DNA of 64,000 bases from Pelagihabitans pacificus (GCF_009371985.2 NZ_VIKU02000005.1:248001-312000), one strand, 5' to 3'; numbered from the stretch's first letter, positions 36,180 through 45,924 are shown. Numbers and translations are program-made. The notes: generated by a model from the letters alone, not told the origin.

Positions 36180-39100
36180 ATGAAACGAAAGGTCTTATTC
36201 CTGGTTTTAGGGTATTGCTTACTGTCTTCCTGTTCATTCAATGCACCGGCAGAAATCACCAGTGCCTATCAAGATCTCCCCGAGACCATTGATTTCAATT
36301 TCCATGTAAAACCCATCTTGTCGGATCGATGCTATACCTGCCATGGTCCTGATGCCAACACCCGAAAAGCAAATTTACGCTTAGATCTGCAGGAAGAAGC
36401 CTTCAAACGGCTCACTAGTGGCAACCATGCGTTTGTAGCCAAAAAACCGGGACGTAGTGAAAGTATTGAACGTATCCTAAGTGACGATCCGGAACGCTTA
36501 ATGCCCCCACCGGAATCGAACCTCAACTTAACGGCCAGGGAAAAAGCCATTTTAATCAAATGGATTGAACAAGGGGCTCAATGGAAACCCCACTGGGCAT
36601 TTGTCAAGCCTAAGAAACCCCCTCTTCCCGAACAGGAAAATCCCGATTGGACAGTTCGAAATGAAATAGATTTGTTAGTACAACGGCAATTAAGGGAACA
36701 GGGGCTTGAACCTTCAAAAGAGGCCTCCAAGCAGCGCCTGTTGAGACGGGTTTCGATGGATCTGACAGGCTTGCCCCCCACTTTGGAACAAATCGACGCT
36801 TATATGAACGATCAAAGCCCTGACGCCTATGAAAAGGTCGTAGACGAATTGTTGGCAACGGATGCCAATGCCGAACGGTTGGCTTTGGATTGGATGGATA
36901 TTTCCCGATACGCGGATTCCCATGGATTACATGCCGATGGATGGCGGTTGATGTGGCCATGGCGCGATTGGGTCATCAATGCCTTTAAACAAAACATGCC
37001 CTATAATCAATTTATTACCTGGCAATTGGCCGGGGATTTACTCCCCGGTGCCACCAAGGAGCAAAAATTAGCGACCGCATTTAATCGCAACCATCCGATG
37101 ACCGCTGAAGGCGGGGCCATTGAAGAGGAATTTCGCCTAAACTACGTTTGGGATCGGACGGAAACAGTGGGTACGGCGCTGTTAGGGCTTACTGTTGCCT
37201 GTGCACGTTGTCATGACCACAAATTTGATCCTATTTCCCAAAAGGATTATTTTCAGATGACCGCCTTTTTCAATAATGTTAAGGAGTTGGGAATGACGGG
37301 AGATGATGGCAATTATGGCCCTATGTTGGCATTACCGGACTCCCAAACCGAAGAAAAATTAAACGCTCTGGACAAGACCATCCAACAAAAATCAAAACAG
37401 TTGGAATTGACCAAAAAGGAGCTAAAAGACCTGAATACCTTCATGAATAAATTACCCGGGAATTCAAGGAAAAATGGTTTGGTAGGGCATTATCCCTTGG
37501 AAAGGCTATCGCCACGACCAGGAAAAAAGAAGGGCTACCTTGTAGATGGCAATCCCGCCGTTACAATACGTGAATCCCCAAAAATAGTAGAAGGTAAAAA
37601 GGGGAAAGCCTTTGAGTTCACAGGGGAATACGACGAAGTTCATCTTGATAATGTTCCCAATTTCGAATGGACGGACAGATTTTCGGCAGGACTATGGCTT
37701 TACACCACCAAACGACAGGCCGGGAAGACCCAGACCCTTTTGGGCACCACTGGTGAAAAAAACAACTTTTGGCGCGGCTGGGATTTTTACCTCGATAGCT
37801 TGAACCATCTCAATGTGCGCTTGATCCACTCTTTACCCCATAACTATATTCATGTACGATCAAAAGACTCTATCAAAACTAAAGAGTGGCGTCATGTGGC
37901 CTTTACCTATGATGGTTCCGGAAAGGCCGAGGGACTCACACTTTTTATAGACGGAGAAGAAATAGGGACCAACATCCCATACGACAAACTATACAAGTCG
38001 ATCAAAACAATCACGGTAGCCACCCATCAACTCACAGATCAACCTGTAAGAGTCGCGAAAAGTTATAGAAACTACACGGGGGAAAACGGCATTTTTTTAG
38101 GACGAATCGACGATATTCATATATATTCAAGAAGGTTGGTGCCTTTGGAAGTTCGTCATCTGGCCAAAGAAGACGGTAATCTGGAAAATCCAGACAATTC
38201 CTGGGCCGCAGACTATTGGGTAAGTCAGTCGCCCGAAGTAGTGAAATTAGAAAAAGAGCTGAAAAAACTGCGTGGTGAATGGCTTTCCCATATGAATCCG
38301 GTGATGGAAGTCATGGTTATGGAAGAAATGCCAACACCAAGACCCACTTTTGTTTACAACCGAGGGGATTATGAGCAGCCGATGTACGAAGTAGATGCCA
38401 ACACGCCGGAAGTCCTGCCCGCATTTTCTAAAGATTATCCCAAGAACCGTTTGGGTCTTTCGCAATGGATCTTTTCGGAAGACAATCCGCTTACGGCAAG
38501 GGTCACCGTGAATCGATACTGGCAAATGCTATTCGGCAATGGCTTGGTAGAAACCCCACAGGATTTCGGTGTTCAGGGCTCCCTACCCTCCCACCCCGAA
38601 TTAATCGATTGGCTGGCAACTTCCTTTGTGGAAAGTGGCTGGGATGTAAAGGCACTATTAAAAACCATGGTAATGTCACATACTTATCGGCAAACCTCCA
38701 AAGCTTCCTTGGACTTACGGGAAACAGACCCGACCAATCGCTATTTGGCCAGAAGTAATAGTTATCGGCTTCCCGCTGAGATGATACGGGACAATGCTTT
38801 GGCAGCGAGCGGTTTATTGGTGCAACACGTGGGAGGTAAAAGCGTGAAGCCTTATCAACCGGGCAATTTATGGATCGAAAAGAACAGCTTTTCCCACAAA
38901 TTACTGAACTATAAGGAATCGGAGGGTGATAGCTTATATCGTCGCGGGTTGTACACCTTTATAAGACGCACCTCACCCCATCCTGCCATGACGGCCTTTG
39001 ACACACCCTCCAGGGAGGTTTGTACGGTAAAACGGGAAAACACCAACACTCCTTTGCAGGCATTGGTATTAATGAACGATACCCAGTTTGTGGAGGCCTC

Positions 39101-39395
39101 CAGGGTTTTGGCGGAACGTATGCAGAAGGAAGGCGGTACAAGTTTGGAGGATCAGATTACTTACGGTTTTCGGTTGGCAGTGAGCCGGAAACCAAAAAAG
39201 GAGGAATCGGAAATCCTAAAAGAGTTGTATGAACGTCAATCAGAGCGATTTATAGCCTTTCCAAAGGAGGCAAACGAATTATTAACGGTCGGTAAAAAAC
39301 CGATGGACCGAGCATTGAATCCGTCGAAGACCGCTGCATTGACGATGGTCGCCAATACCATTTTAAACCATGATGAAACCTATATGAAACGCTAA
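36180..39395 (+). CDS. DUF1549/DUF1553 protein with cytochrome-c-like motif and LamG domain, lipoprotein
   Basis: 1071 residues, lipoprotein signal (LLSSC, Cys18). Domains in order: planctomycete-type cytochrome c domain with CYTCH (51-55); DUF1549 (about 150-365) containing a second CXXCH, CARCH at 341-345; a LamG/concanavalin-like domain (about 430-670) inserted between; DUF1553 (about 750-1040) with LSQWIFSEDNPLTARVTVNRYWQMLFG and FDTPSREVCTVKRENTNTPLQAL. This is the PSCyt1-PSCyt2-PSD1 layout first seen in Planctomycetes. The catalytic activity is unknown; one or two covalently bound haems and a glycan-binding LamG suggest redox work on a polysaccharide, which is inference. It heads a four-gene cluster. 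Confidence 0.9.
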   Translation: MKRKVLFLVLGYCLLSSCSFNAPAEITSAYQDLPETIDFNFHVKPILSDRCYTCHGPDANTRKANLRLDLQEEAFKRLTSGNHAFVAKKPGRSESIERILSDDPERLMPPPESNLNLTAREKAILIKWIEQGAQWKPHWAFVKPKKPPLPEQENPDWTVRNEIDLLVQRQLREQGLEPSKEASKQRLLRRVSMDLTGLPPTLEQIDAYMNDQSPDAYEKVVDELLATDANAERLALDWMDISRYADSHGLHADGWRLMWPWRDWVINAFKQNMPYNQFITWQLAGDLLPGATKEQKLATAFNRNHPMTAEGGAIEEEFRLNYVWDRTETVGTALLGLTVACARCHDHKFDPISQKDYFQMTAFFNNVKELGMTGDDGNYGPMLALPDSQTEEKLNALDKTIQQKSKQLELTKKELKDLNTFMNKLPGNSRKNGLVGHYPLERLSPRPGKKKGYLVDGNPAVTIRESPKIVEGKKGKAFEFTGEYDEVHLDNVPNFEWTDRFSAGLWLYTTKRQAGKTQTLLGTTGEKNNFWRGWDFYLDSLNHLNVRLIHSLPHNYIHVRSKDSIKTKEWRHVAFTYDGSGKAEGLTLFIDGEEIGTNIPYDKLYKSIKTITVATHQLTDQPVRVAKSYRNYTGENGIFLGRIDDIHIYSRRLVPLEVRHLAKEDGNLENPDNSWAADYWVSQSPEVVKLEKELKKLRGEWLSHMNPVMEVMVMEEMPTPRPTFVYNRGDYEQPMYEVDANTPEVLPAFSKDYPKNRLGLSQWIFSEDNPLTARVTVNRYWQMLFGNGLVETPQDFGVQGSLPSHPELIDWLATSFVESGWDVKALLKTMVMSHTYRQTSKASLDLRETDPTNRYLARSNSYRLPAEMIRDNALAASGLLVQHVGGKSVKPYQPGNLWIEKNSFSHKLLNYKESEGDSLYRRGLYTFIRRTSPHPAMTAFDTPSREVCTVKRENTNTPLQALVLMNDTQFVEASRVLAERMQKEGGTSLEDQITYGFRLAVSRKPKKEESEILKELYERQSERFIAFPKEANELLTVGKKPMDRALNPSKTAALTMVANTILNHDETYMKR

Positions 39396-39402
39396 ATAAA
39401 GT

Positions 39403-39447
39403 TCAAGTGTCAAGTTTGGGTACAACCCTTCTGAAATTGGCACTTGA
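39403..39447 (+). other. Intra-operon hairpin between DUF1553 and DUF1501 genes
   Basis: Stem TCAAGTGTCAA/TTGGCACTTGA (11 pairs, one G-U) encloses a 23-base loop. No T-tract follows, so it is more likely an mRNA processing or stability element than a terminator. Confidence 0.45.
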
Positions 39448-39463
39448 GCTTGAGCTTGAAAAC

Positions 39464-40927
39464 ATGTGTACACACCACCATAATAAAAATTATACCCGGA
39501 GGGATTTCCTGACAAAAACCACTTTGGGGATGGGGGCGTTATCGATGGCCTCAATGCTCGACCCTATAGGCCTTTTCGCTAACGAACAACCGTTGATTCG
39601 TACCCCAAACGATGGAGGGGGCATTTTGGGCAAACCACACTTTCCCGCCAAAGTGAAACGTGTCATTTATTTGTTCCAAAGTGGGGCGCCCTCGCAGTTA
39701 GATCTCTTCGATTACAAACCACTTCTGAACAAAATGAACGGACAGGACCTACCTGAAAGCGTGCAACAAGGGCAGCGACTTACGGGAATGTCCTCGGGTC
39801 AGGCCAGTCTTCCCATTGCCGGGTCCATTTTTGATTTCAAGCAACATGGCGATAGTGGGGCCTGGATGAGTGATTTGATGCCGCACACTTCGAAAATTGT
39901 CGATGAGCTCTGTTTTATCAAGTCGATGTATACCGAAGCTATCAACCATGATCCCGCGGTTACTTTTTTGCAAACTGGCTCCCAACTACCTGGGCGACCT
40001 TCCATCGGATCGTGGGTGAGTTATGGTTTGGGTACCGATAACAAGAACTTGCCAGAGTTCGTGGTCTTGGTCACTAAGGACAAATACGGGCAGCCGCTCT
40101 ATTCCAGGTCCTGGGGCAATGGCTTCTTACCTTCGCAACATCAAGGGGTACAGTTCCGTGCGGGTAAAGACCCCGTATTGTATTTGACCAATCCACCCGG
40201 GGTCGATGGCAAAAGCCGAAGGGAACAGCTCGACCATTTACAACGATTGGAACAGATCAATCACCAAGATGTGGGAGATCCCGAAATCCTAGCCCGGATG
40301 GCACAATACGAAATGGCGTTTCGTATGCAGACTTCGGTACCTGAAATCATGGATACCAGCGATGAGTCCGACTACATCTACGAGATGTACGGTGAAGATA
40401 GCCGCAAGCCCGGCACCTTTGCGGCGAATTGTATCTTGGCAAGACGATTGGCCGAGCGCGATGTAAAGTTCATTCAGTTGTACCATCAAGGGTGGGACCA
40501 ACATGGTAACCTCCCGAACGCCATCAAGGTACAATGCAAGGAAACGGATCAGGCTACCGCCGCCTTGATTACCGATTTGAAACGACGGGGCATGTTGGAG
40601 GATACCTTGGTCATATGGGGAGGCGAGTTCGGTCGTACCAACTACTCACAAGGTCAGCTGACCCCCGATAATTTTGGAAGGGACCATCATCCGAAATGTT
40701 TTACCATATTTATGGCGGGGGCGGGAATAAAAAAAGGATTCACCTTTGGCGCTACCGATGATTTTGGATATAACGTAGTCCAGAATCCGGTGCACGTGCA
40801 CGATTTTCAAGCGACACTGATGCACTTGTTGGGCGTAGATCATGAACGCTTGACCTTCAAGTTTCAAGGCAGGCGGTATCGCCTTACCGATGTACACGGA
40901 AAAGTGGTCAAGGACATCCTTGCCTGA
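39464..40927 (+). CDS. DUF1501 family protein with Tat signal
   Basis: 487 residues from the ATG at 39464; a longer frame starts earlier but homologues begin close to the twin-arginine motif. Arg12-Arg13 in YTRRDFLTKTTLGMGALS marks Tat export, so the protein folds with its cofactor or metal before export. DUF1501 has an alkaline-phosphatase/sulfatase-like fold: seen are VIYLFQSGAPSQLDLFDYKP, FVKSMYTEAINHDPA-like (CFIKSMYTEAINHDPA), HQGWDQHGNLP and IWGGEFGRTNYSQG, all rich in possible metal ligands. DUF1501 genes are almost always paired with DUF1553 genes, as here. The biochemical activity is not known. Confidence 0.9.
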   Translation: MCTHHHNKNYTRRDFLTKTTLGMGALSMASMLDPIGLFANEQPLIRTPNDGGGILGKPHFPAKVKRVIYLFQSGAPSQLDLFDYKPLLNKMNGQDLPESVQQGQRLTGMSSGQASLPIAGSIFDFKQHGDSGAWMSDLMPHTSKIVDELCFIKSMYTEAINHDPAVTFLQTGSQLPGRPSIGSWVSYGLGTDNKNLPEFVVLVTKDKYGQPLYSRSWGNGFLPSQHQGVQFRAGKDPVLYLTNPPGVDGKSRREQLDHLQRLEQINHQDVGDPEILARMAQYEMAFRMQTSVPEIMDTSDESDYIYEMYGEDSRKPGTFAANCILARRLAERDVKFIQLYHQGWDQHGNLPNAIKVQCKETDQATAALITDLKRRGMLEDTLVIWGGEFGRTNYSQGQLTPDNFGRDHHPKCFTIFMAGAGIKKGFTFGATDDFGYNVVQNPVHVHDFQATLMHLLGVDHERLTFKFQGRRYRLTDVHGKVVKDILA

Positions 40928-40949
40928 TTCAAATATTAAACGAAGTAAA

Positions 40950-42011
40950 ATGAAGAAAAACAACCACCAAAGAAGGGATTTTATCAAAAAATCCGCGTTG
41001 GCTGCGGGAGCCGGGCTCCTCGCACCTCGTTTTACGTTTGGCATTACACATTCAAACAAGCATATGAAGGAAATCGTTGGTCATGGAAATTTTAAGTACA
41101 GTGTTGATAAGGAGTGGGGCGTACAAGATCCATCCAAAACTCCGGTAAACGATTGCCATGAAATGGTGCTCGACAGTAAAGGACGCATCTTGATGACCAC
41201 TACCGGGGAAAACAACAACAACATTATCATCTATGACCAATCCGGAAAGGTGCTGGATTCCTGGGGCACGGAATTCCCGGGGGCCCATGGTCTCTCCATA
41301 GCCGGGGAAGGAAGCGATCAGTTTTTATTCATTACCGATCCGGACACCCACAAGGTTTGGAAAACAACTTTGGACGGCCAAATCATTATGACCCTGGAAA
41401 GACCTAAGGAAGTAGCGGGGTACACCAGCGACGATCAATTTAAACCGACCGAAACGGCCATCCTGCCCAATGGTGATTTCTATGTTGCCGATGGGTATGG
41501 ACAAAACTATATTATTCACTACAATGCCAAGGGAGAGTATCTAGGCCACTTTGGCGGTTCTGGTGACGAAGACGACCAATTCAACTGTTGCCATGGTATT
41601 ACATTGGATACCCGAGACGAAGCCAACCCTACTTTATTGATTACATCTAGGGCCAACCAACGGTTTAAAAGGTTTTCGCTGGACGGAAAGCATATGGAGA
41701 CCATTCAACTCCCCGGTTGCTCGGTATGTAGGCCGGTCATCCATGGGGAAAATATTTATTTTGCGGTCATTGTGACCGAAACTTGGGACAACTGGGACGG
41801 GATGTTAGCGATTTTGGACAAGGAGAATCAGGTAGTATCCCTTCCTGGGGGCAGTGCGCCCGAGTACCGTAAGGGCAGCTTGGTAGCCCCTGTCTACGAT
41901 GGAAAGACCTTCCGAAATCCTCACGATGTATTGGTAGATGACGACGGTAATCTCTACGTACCACAATGGGCATCGGGAAAAACGTATCCCATTAAACTAA
42001 ATAGGATATAA
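40950..42011 (+). CDS. Tat-exported beta-propeller (NHL-like) protein
   Basis: 353 residues from the ATG at 40950 (the open frame extends upstream into the preceding gene). The Tat signal has Arg8-Arg9 in HQRRDFIKKSALAAGAG. The rest repeats six-bladed propeller units: CHEMVLDSKGRILMTTTG, AHGLSIAGEGSDQFLFITD, PTETAILPNGDFYVADGYG, CCHGITLDTRDE, NPHDVLVDDDGNLYVPQW. This NHL/peptidylglycine-lyase-like propeller is usually a scaffold or lyase. Third gene of the cluster, 22 bases after the DUF1501 stop. Confidence 0.85.
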   Translation: MKKNNHQRRDFIKKSALAAGAGLLAPRFTFGITHSNKHMKEIVGHGNFKYSVDKEWGVQDPSKTPVNDCHEMVLDSKGRILMTTTGENNNNIIIYDQSGKVLDSWGTEFPGAHGLSIAGEGSDQFLFITDPDTHKVWKTTLDGQIIMTLERPKEVAGYTSDDQFKPTETAILPNGDFYVADGYGQNYIIHYNAKGEYLGHFGGSGDEDDQFNCCHGITLDTRDEANPTLLITSRANQRFKRFSLDGKHMETIQLPGCSVCRPVIHGENIYFAVIVTETWDNWDGMLAILDKENQVVSLPGGSAPEYRKGSLVAPVYDGKTFRNPHDVLVDDDGNLYVPQWASGKTYPIKLNRI

Positions 42012-42032
42012 TTACCAAACTGCAACCCATTC

Positions 42033-43406
42033 ATGATTCCATTGGAATTTACCACCTTTATCGGGCGTTTTCATCCACTCTTCGTGCATCTACCTATCGG
42101 TTTTCTGTTGCTGGCCATTTTGTTGGAATGGTACGAGAAATATACTAAGACCGACAGCAAGAGTAAGCTGGTACCCTATGCCTGGTTTCTAGGCGGTATC
42201 AGCGCAGCGATAGCGGCCCTTTGCGGCTGGTACTTGGGCGAAACCGGGCTTTACAGGGAAGAGGACCTTTTTGTACATCGCTGGCTAGGGATTGCATTGG
42301 TGGTAGCCTCCTTTCTAGGCTGGTACGTCAAAAAGAATCGGGAAAAATCCAGTTCGTTGGTCCAAAACGGATTTAACATCCTCTTGCTGGGAATGCTTTT
42401 CGTGGAAGGCCACAAGGGTGGAAATCTGACACATGGCGACAGCTATCTGACAGAATACGCTCCCGAACCCCTTCAAAAATTGCTTGGTGCAGAGGTAGGA
42501 AAGGATTCATTACCAGAATTTAGTACACCGGACTCCGTACAGCTTTATAATGACCTAGTATACCCCGTATTCGAGACCAAGTGCATCGCCTGCCATAACG
42601 ACGAGGTACAAAGGGGCGGGTTGAATATGGCCACGACAGAAGCCTTCCAGGTCGGCGGGGACAACGGCCCTATCGTTATAGCCGGAAACAGTCTTGAAAG
42701 TGAGCTTTTCCATAGAATCACCTTGCCCCAGCGCAATATCAAGTTCATGCCACCCACGGAGGAAACGCTTACCTACGACGAAATTAAGGTGGTGGAGTGG
42801 TGGATTGAGCAGGGCGCTTCTTTCGAAGACCGAATCGTCTCGGTGGCGGTAACGGAAACCATCAAACCCGTCTTGCTTAGAAGATATGGGCTTGACACAT
42901 CACCCAAACCTTGGTACGAAATGGTACAACTTCCTTTTTTGGACAGTGGAACGCTTACAGCCATTGAAAACCAAGGTTTTGTCGTTAAATCGTTAGGGGG
43001 CGATAATCCACTTTTGGATATTGCGTATTCCGGTAACGACCTGACACGGGAACAATTGAATGCATTGGAAAACGTAAAGGAGTACATTACCTGGCTTTCA
43101 CTGGCCGGAACCAATGTGCAAGACGAATGGCTTTCGATGGTAGCCAACTTTCCCAATCTGACGCGTCTTCAACTCGAAAAAACAACCATCTCAGATAAGG
43201 GAATTCAAAGCATAAAAGGTTTGGAACATTTGGAGGCGCTCAATTTATACGGTACGCGGGTCAGCGATTCGAGTCTCGCCATTATCGGGAAATTAAAAGA
43301 ACTTCAACGCGTATATCTTTGGAATACACGGGTCACCTTAGAAAACGCCAAACGCCTAGAAGAGTCAAAAGAGGGTTTGGAGGTAGTAATCGGCGAAAAT
43401 TTTTGA
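42033..43406 (+). CDS. Membrane protein with DUF2231, c-type cytochrome motif and leucine-rich repeats
   Basis: 457 residues. Four membrane helices (about 10-125) form a DUF2231-like domain with histidines in FHPLFVHLPIGFLLL and GHKGGNLTHG that could ligate haem. A periplasmic cytochrome c domain follows with CIACH at 184-188 (YPVFETKCIACHND) and a possible axial Met in KFMPPTEE (about 235). The C-terminal third (about 330-455) contains leucine-rich-like repeats (LTRLQLEKTTISDKGI, LEALNLYGTRVSDSSL). Last gene of the cluster, 21 bases after the propeller gene. It could pass electrons from the exported partners to the membrane; this is inference. Confidence 0.88.
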   Translation: MIPLEFTTFIGRFHPLFVHLPIGFLLLAILLEWYEKYTKTDSKSKLVPYAWFLGGISAAIAALCGWYLGETGLYREEDLFVHRWLGIALVVASFLGWYVKKNREKSSSLVQNGFNILLLGMLFVEGHKGGNLTHGDSYLTEYAPEPLQKLLGAEVGKDSLPEFSTPDSVQLYNDLVYPVFETKCIACHNDEVQRGGLNMATTEAFQVGGDNGPIVIAGNSLESELFHRITLPQRNIKFMPPTEETLTYDEIKVVEWWIEQGASFEDRIVSVAVTETIKPVLLRRYGLDTSPKPWYEMVQLPFLDSGTLTAIENQGFVVKSLGGDNPLLDIAYSGNDLTREQLNALENVKEYITWLSLAGTNVQDEWLSMVANFPNLTRLQLEKTTISDKGIQSIKGLEHLEALNLYGTRVSDSSLAIIGKLKELQRVYLWNTRVTLENAKRLEESKEGLEVVIGENF

Positions 43407-43440
43407 ATAAAAAAACATCTTTGCCAGCAAAGATGTTTCC
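43407..43440. terminator. Terminator between the cytochrome gene and the lipocalin-like gene
   Basis: Stem AACATCTTTG/CAAAGATGTT (43414-43423, 43428-43437) with a CCAG loop. On the minus strand it is followed by T-rich sequence (six T), so it ends the minus-strand gene and may also act on the plus strand. Confidence 0.75.
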
Positions 43441-43467
43441 TGTTTCCCAACGAAATAGAAAAGTACA

Positions 43468-43857
43468 TTATTCCTTTACAAGTTCCAAGGTCTGAACGTT
43501 GTTCTCGCCATCGGTCGACTTCCATTTTTGGTACTTGTTCTTATTCTCCAAATAAATCCAGGTTTTGGCCAATTCGCTGTCATCGCCCTCTATCGTTACA
43601 TAGTTTTCGGTGGAGGACCAAGTAAATGGCGCCGAGTCCGACTGTTCGATGCCTAAAACAGTATAATCCAATTGTTTTTGACCTGTGTTATCCTTGTTAA
43701 AAGTCATGGTGCCGATATTTTGCAACGTAGTGCCCTGTTCTCCCGGGGTTACGCGTTCATACTTCTGTACTGTCCAGGTACCTACCAATTTGTGGGCGCA
43801 CGATGTAAAAAGAAATGCGCTCAATAGCATTAAAAAAAAGATTTGTGTTCGTTTCAT
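43468..43857 (-). CDS. Lipocalin-like lipoprotein
   Basis: 129 residues with lipobox FTSC (Cys20), so it is anchored in the envelope. The mature part has the lipocalin-like start KLVGTWTVQKYE and an eight-strand beta pattern (GTMTFNKDNTGQKQLDY, TIEGDDSELAKTWIYLENK). Such small lipoproteins are numerous in Bacteroidota; the ligand is unknown. Confidence 0.8.
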   Translation of the reverse strand: MKRTQIFFLMLLSAFLFTSCAHKLVGTWTVQKYERVTPGEQGTTLQNIGTMTFNKDNTGQKQLDYTVLGIEQSDSAPFTWSSTENYVTIEGDDSELAKTWIYLENKNKYQKWKSTDGENNVQTLELVKE

Positions 43858-44039
43858 AGTTTCAAGTTTTAAACAAAATTAATTATTCATACCGAAGACC
43901 GTTGTCCCAAATCCCCTTAATGCTAGCTCAAATAAGCTAGGCGGCATCTGCACGTCGTTTACATGGATTTCCGTTAAAGTTTTGATGGATGGGGTCAACC
44001 GAAGGAATTTTGAAATGGGAATTTTGTAAAAAAGATATC

Positions 44040-44783
44040 ATGAAATTAAAAGACAAAGTAATTATTATCACTGGTGCCTCTAGCGGCATTGGAGAGGCTA
44101 CCGCGAAACTGCTGGCCAAGGAGGGAGCCAAAGTCGTACTTACTGCCAGAAGGGCGGAACGCCTTCACGAGCTAAAGGAAGCTATTGAGGCCATGAACGG
44201 TGAGGCACTGGTAGTTCCTGGCGATGTAACGAAGAAAACAGACTTTGAAGAGGTCGTGGAAAAGACGTTGGAAAAGTTTGGAACCATTGACGGGTTGGTA
44301 AACAATGCTGGTCTCATGCCGTTATCCTTTATCAAAAACCTACACACCGAAGAGTGGGATACGATGATCGATGTCAACATTAAAGGCGTATTGAACGGTG
44401 TAGCGACTGTGTTACCAACCATGATGGAACATAAAAGTGGGCATATCATCAATATCGCTTCCAGTGCGGGACGAAAAATCTATCCGGGCGGGGCAGTGTA
44501 CTGTGCCACCAAAGCAGCGGTACGAATGTTCTCGGAAGGATTGCGACAGGAACTATCCCCTACGTTTGGAATCAATGTCACCTCCATTGAGCCGGGATTC
44601 GTCTCTACCGAGTTGATGAACACGATTACCGATAATGAAATCAAGGAACAAATGTCGGCAATGGCCGAAATGACGCCGTTGGAATCGGAAGATATCGCCG
44701 AAGCTATACGATATGCCCTTTCACAACCTACCCGGGCAAATATCAACGATGTATACATAATGCCAACGGAGCAAAAGCAGTAA
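44040..44783 (+). CDS. Short-chain dehydrogenase/reductase (YdfG-like)
   Basis: 247 residues from the ATG at 44040 (MKLKDKVIIITGASSG); an upstream in-frame ATG would add 17 residues that do not look like coding sequence of this family. The cofactor motif is TGASSGIG, NNAG lies in GLVNNAGLMPLSF, the catalytic Ser is in NIASSAGR and YxxxK in YCATKAAV. It is followed three bases later by the small Rho-N-domain gene. Confidence 0.92.
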   Translation: MKLKDKVIIITGASSGIGEATAKLLAKEGAKVVLTARRAERLHELKEAIEAMNGEALVVPGDVTKKTDFEEVVEKTLEKFGTIDGLVNNAGLMPLSFIKNLHTEEWDTMIDVNIKGVLNGVATVLPTMMEHKSGHIINIASSAGRKIYPGGAVYCATKAAVRMFSEGLRQELSPTFGINVTSIEPGFVSTELMNTITDNEIKEQMSAMAEMTPLESEDIAEAIRYALSQPTRANINDVYIMPTEQKQ

Positions 44784-44786
44784 ATC

Positions 44787-45026
44787 ATGGATAGACCCAG
44801 TATTCAAAACGAGGAACAATACGAAGCCTTAAGGGACCAAGGCTATAGTAAGGAAAAAGCGGCACGCATTGCCAACACCGAAAATGCAGGAAAAAAGGGA
44901 GGCGGTTCCCAGAAATACGAAGAACGCACTAAGAAAGAATTGTACGAACAAGCACAGAAAGTGGGCATTGAGGGCCGTTCAAAAATGGATAAACAAGAAT
45001 TGATCGAGGCGTTGCGGAACCACTAG
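44787..45026 (+). CDS. Small basic protein with Rho N-terminal-like (SAP-like) motif, DUF7218-type
   Basis: 79 residues. The N-terminal half reads QYEALRDQGYSKEKAARIANT; a Gly/Lys linker (AGKKGGGSQKYEE) leads to a C-terminal motif RTKKELYEQAQKVGIEGRSKMDKQELIEALRNH that has the helix-extended-loop-helix pattern of the Rho termination-factor N-terminal domain. It may bind nucleic acid. It probably shares a transcript with the SDR gene. Confidence 0.75.
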   Translation: MDRPSIQNEEQYEALRDQGYSKEKAARIANTENAGKKGGGSQKYEERTKKELYEQAQKVGIEGRSKMDKQELIEALRNH

Positions 45027-45198
45027 GAAGTCGGTTAACTAACGTTATAAACGTCTTGTAGTAATTAAATCTATTGTTCCATTCCATATGGGAAAGCTTA
45101 GTTTGATAGCTAGATAGCGGCAAATGGTTATTCTATCCAATCCAGTAAAAACGAAACAACGACATCCTTTCAAAACCGTAATAATTACAATAGCAGAT

Positions 45199-45855
45199 AT
45201 GAGTTTTTATAAAATGTACGACTTCCTACGCGATTTGGAGAAGAATAATTCCAAAGCCTGGATGGACGAGCATCGAACCCGGTACGAGGAAATAAGGTAT
45301 TGGTTCATTGATTGGTTGGATGCCTTGGATGACAAGCTTTCGGAAGAAGATGCGGCTTACCATCCCACACCCGGCAAAAAAGCCATCAGCAGAATTAATA
45401 ACAATCTACTCTATCATCCCGAGAAACCAACCTATAAAAATCATTTTGGGGCCAATTTGGATAAAGCTCCGGGAAAGGCTGCATTTGTGATTCATTTAGG
45501 AACCGATACCTCCTTTATCGGTGGTGGATTTTACCATCCGAAACGCGAAGTCCTCAAACAGTTGCGAAAGGGCATCGATACAAGGGGAGATCGCTTAAAG
45601 AAAATAATGGAGCAAAAATCCTTTCGGGATACTTTTGGCACTTTGGTCGATGTATCCCCTCTAAAGACCGCTCCCCAGGGCTATTCCAAGGAGCATCAAC
45701 ATATCGACCTGCTCAACCACACTAGCTTTGTGGTTACCTATCGGTTGACACAGAAAGAGGTACTATCGGATGATTTTAAAAATAGCATAATATCCCTCTA
45801 CCATGAAATGAAGCCCTTTCGAAAATTTTTGAATGATGTGGTGGCCGATTGCTAA
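45199..45855 (+). CDS. DUF2461 family protein
   Basis: 218 residues from the ATG at 45199 (MSFYKMYDFLRDLEKNNSKAWMDEHR); the 25 codons upstream are not conserved-looking. The segment FLRDLEKNNSKAWMDEHRTRYEEIR and the later KAAFVIHLGTDTSFIGGGFYHP are typical of DUF2461. No signal peptide. The function is unknown; no partner is implied by the neighbours. Confidence 0.85.
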   Translation: MSFYKMYDFLRDLEKNNSKAWMDEHRTRYEEIRYWFIDWLDALDDKLSEEDAAYHPTPGKKAISRINNNLLYHPEKPTYKNHFGANLDKAPGKAAFVIHLGTDTSFIGGGFYHPKREVLKQLRKGIDTRGDRLKKIMEQKSFRDTFGTLVDVSPLKTAPQGYSKEHQHIDLLNHTSFVVTYRLTQKEVLSDDFKNSIISLYHEMKPFRKFLNDVVADC

Positions 45856-45924
45856 AATTGGTATTTACGATCACGGAAAGGAAAATAAGAATCAAGAGTG
45901 TTTAAAAAGAACTAAAACAAAAAA

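Noticed and set aside
43870-44010. Minus-strand frame ending in the SDR leader (segment HVNDVQMPPSLFELALRGFG)
   Set aside because: Protein-like but only about 40 codons after a TTG, with no ATG and no known match; not enough to call a gene.
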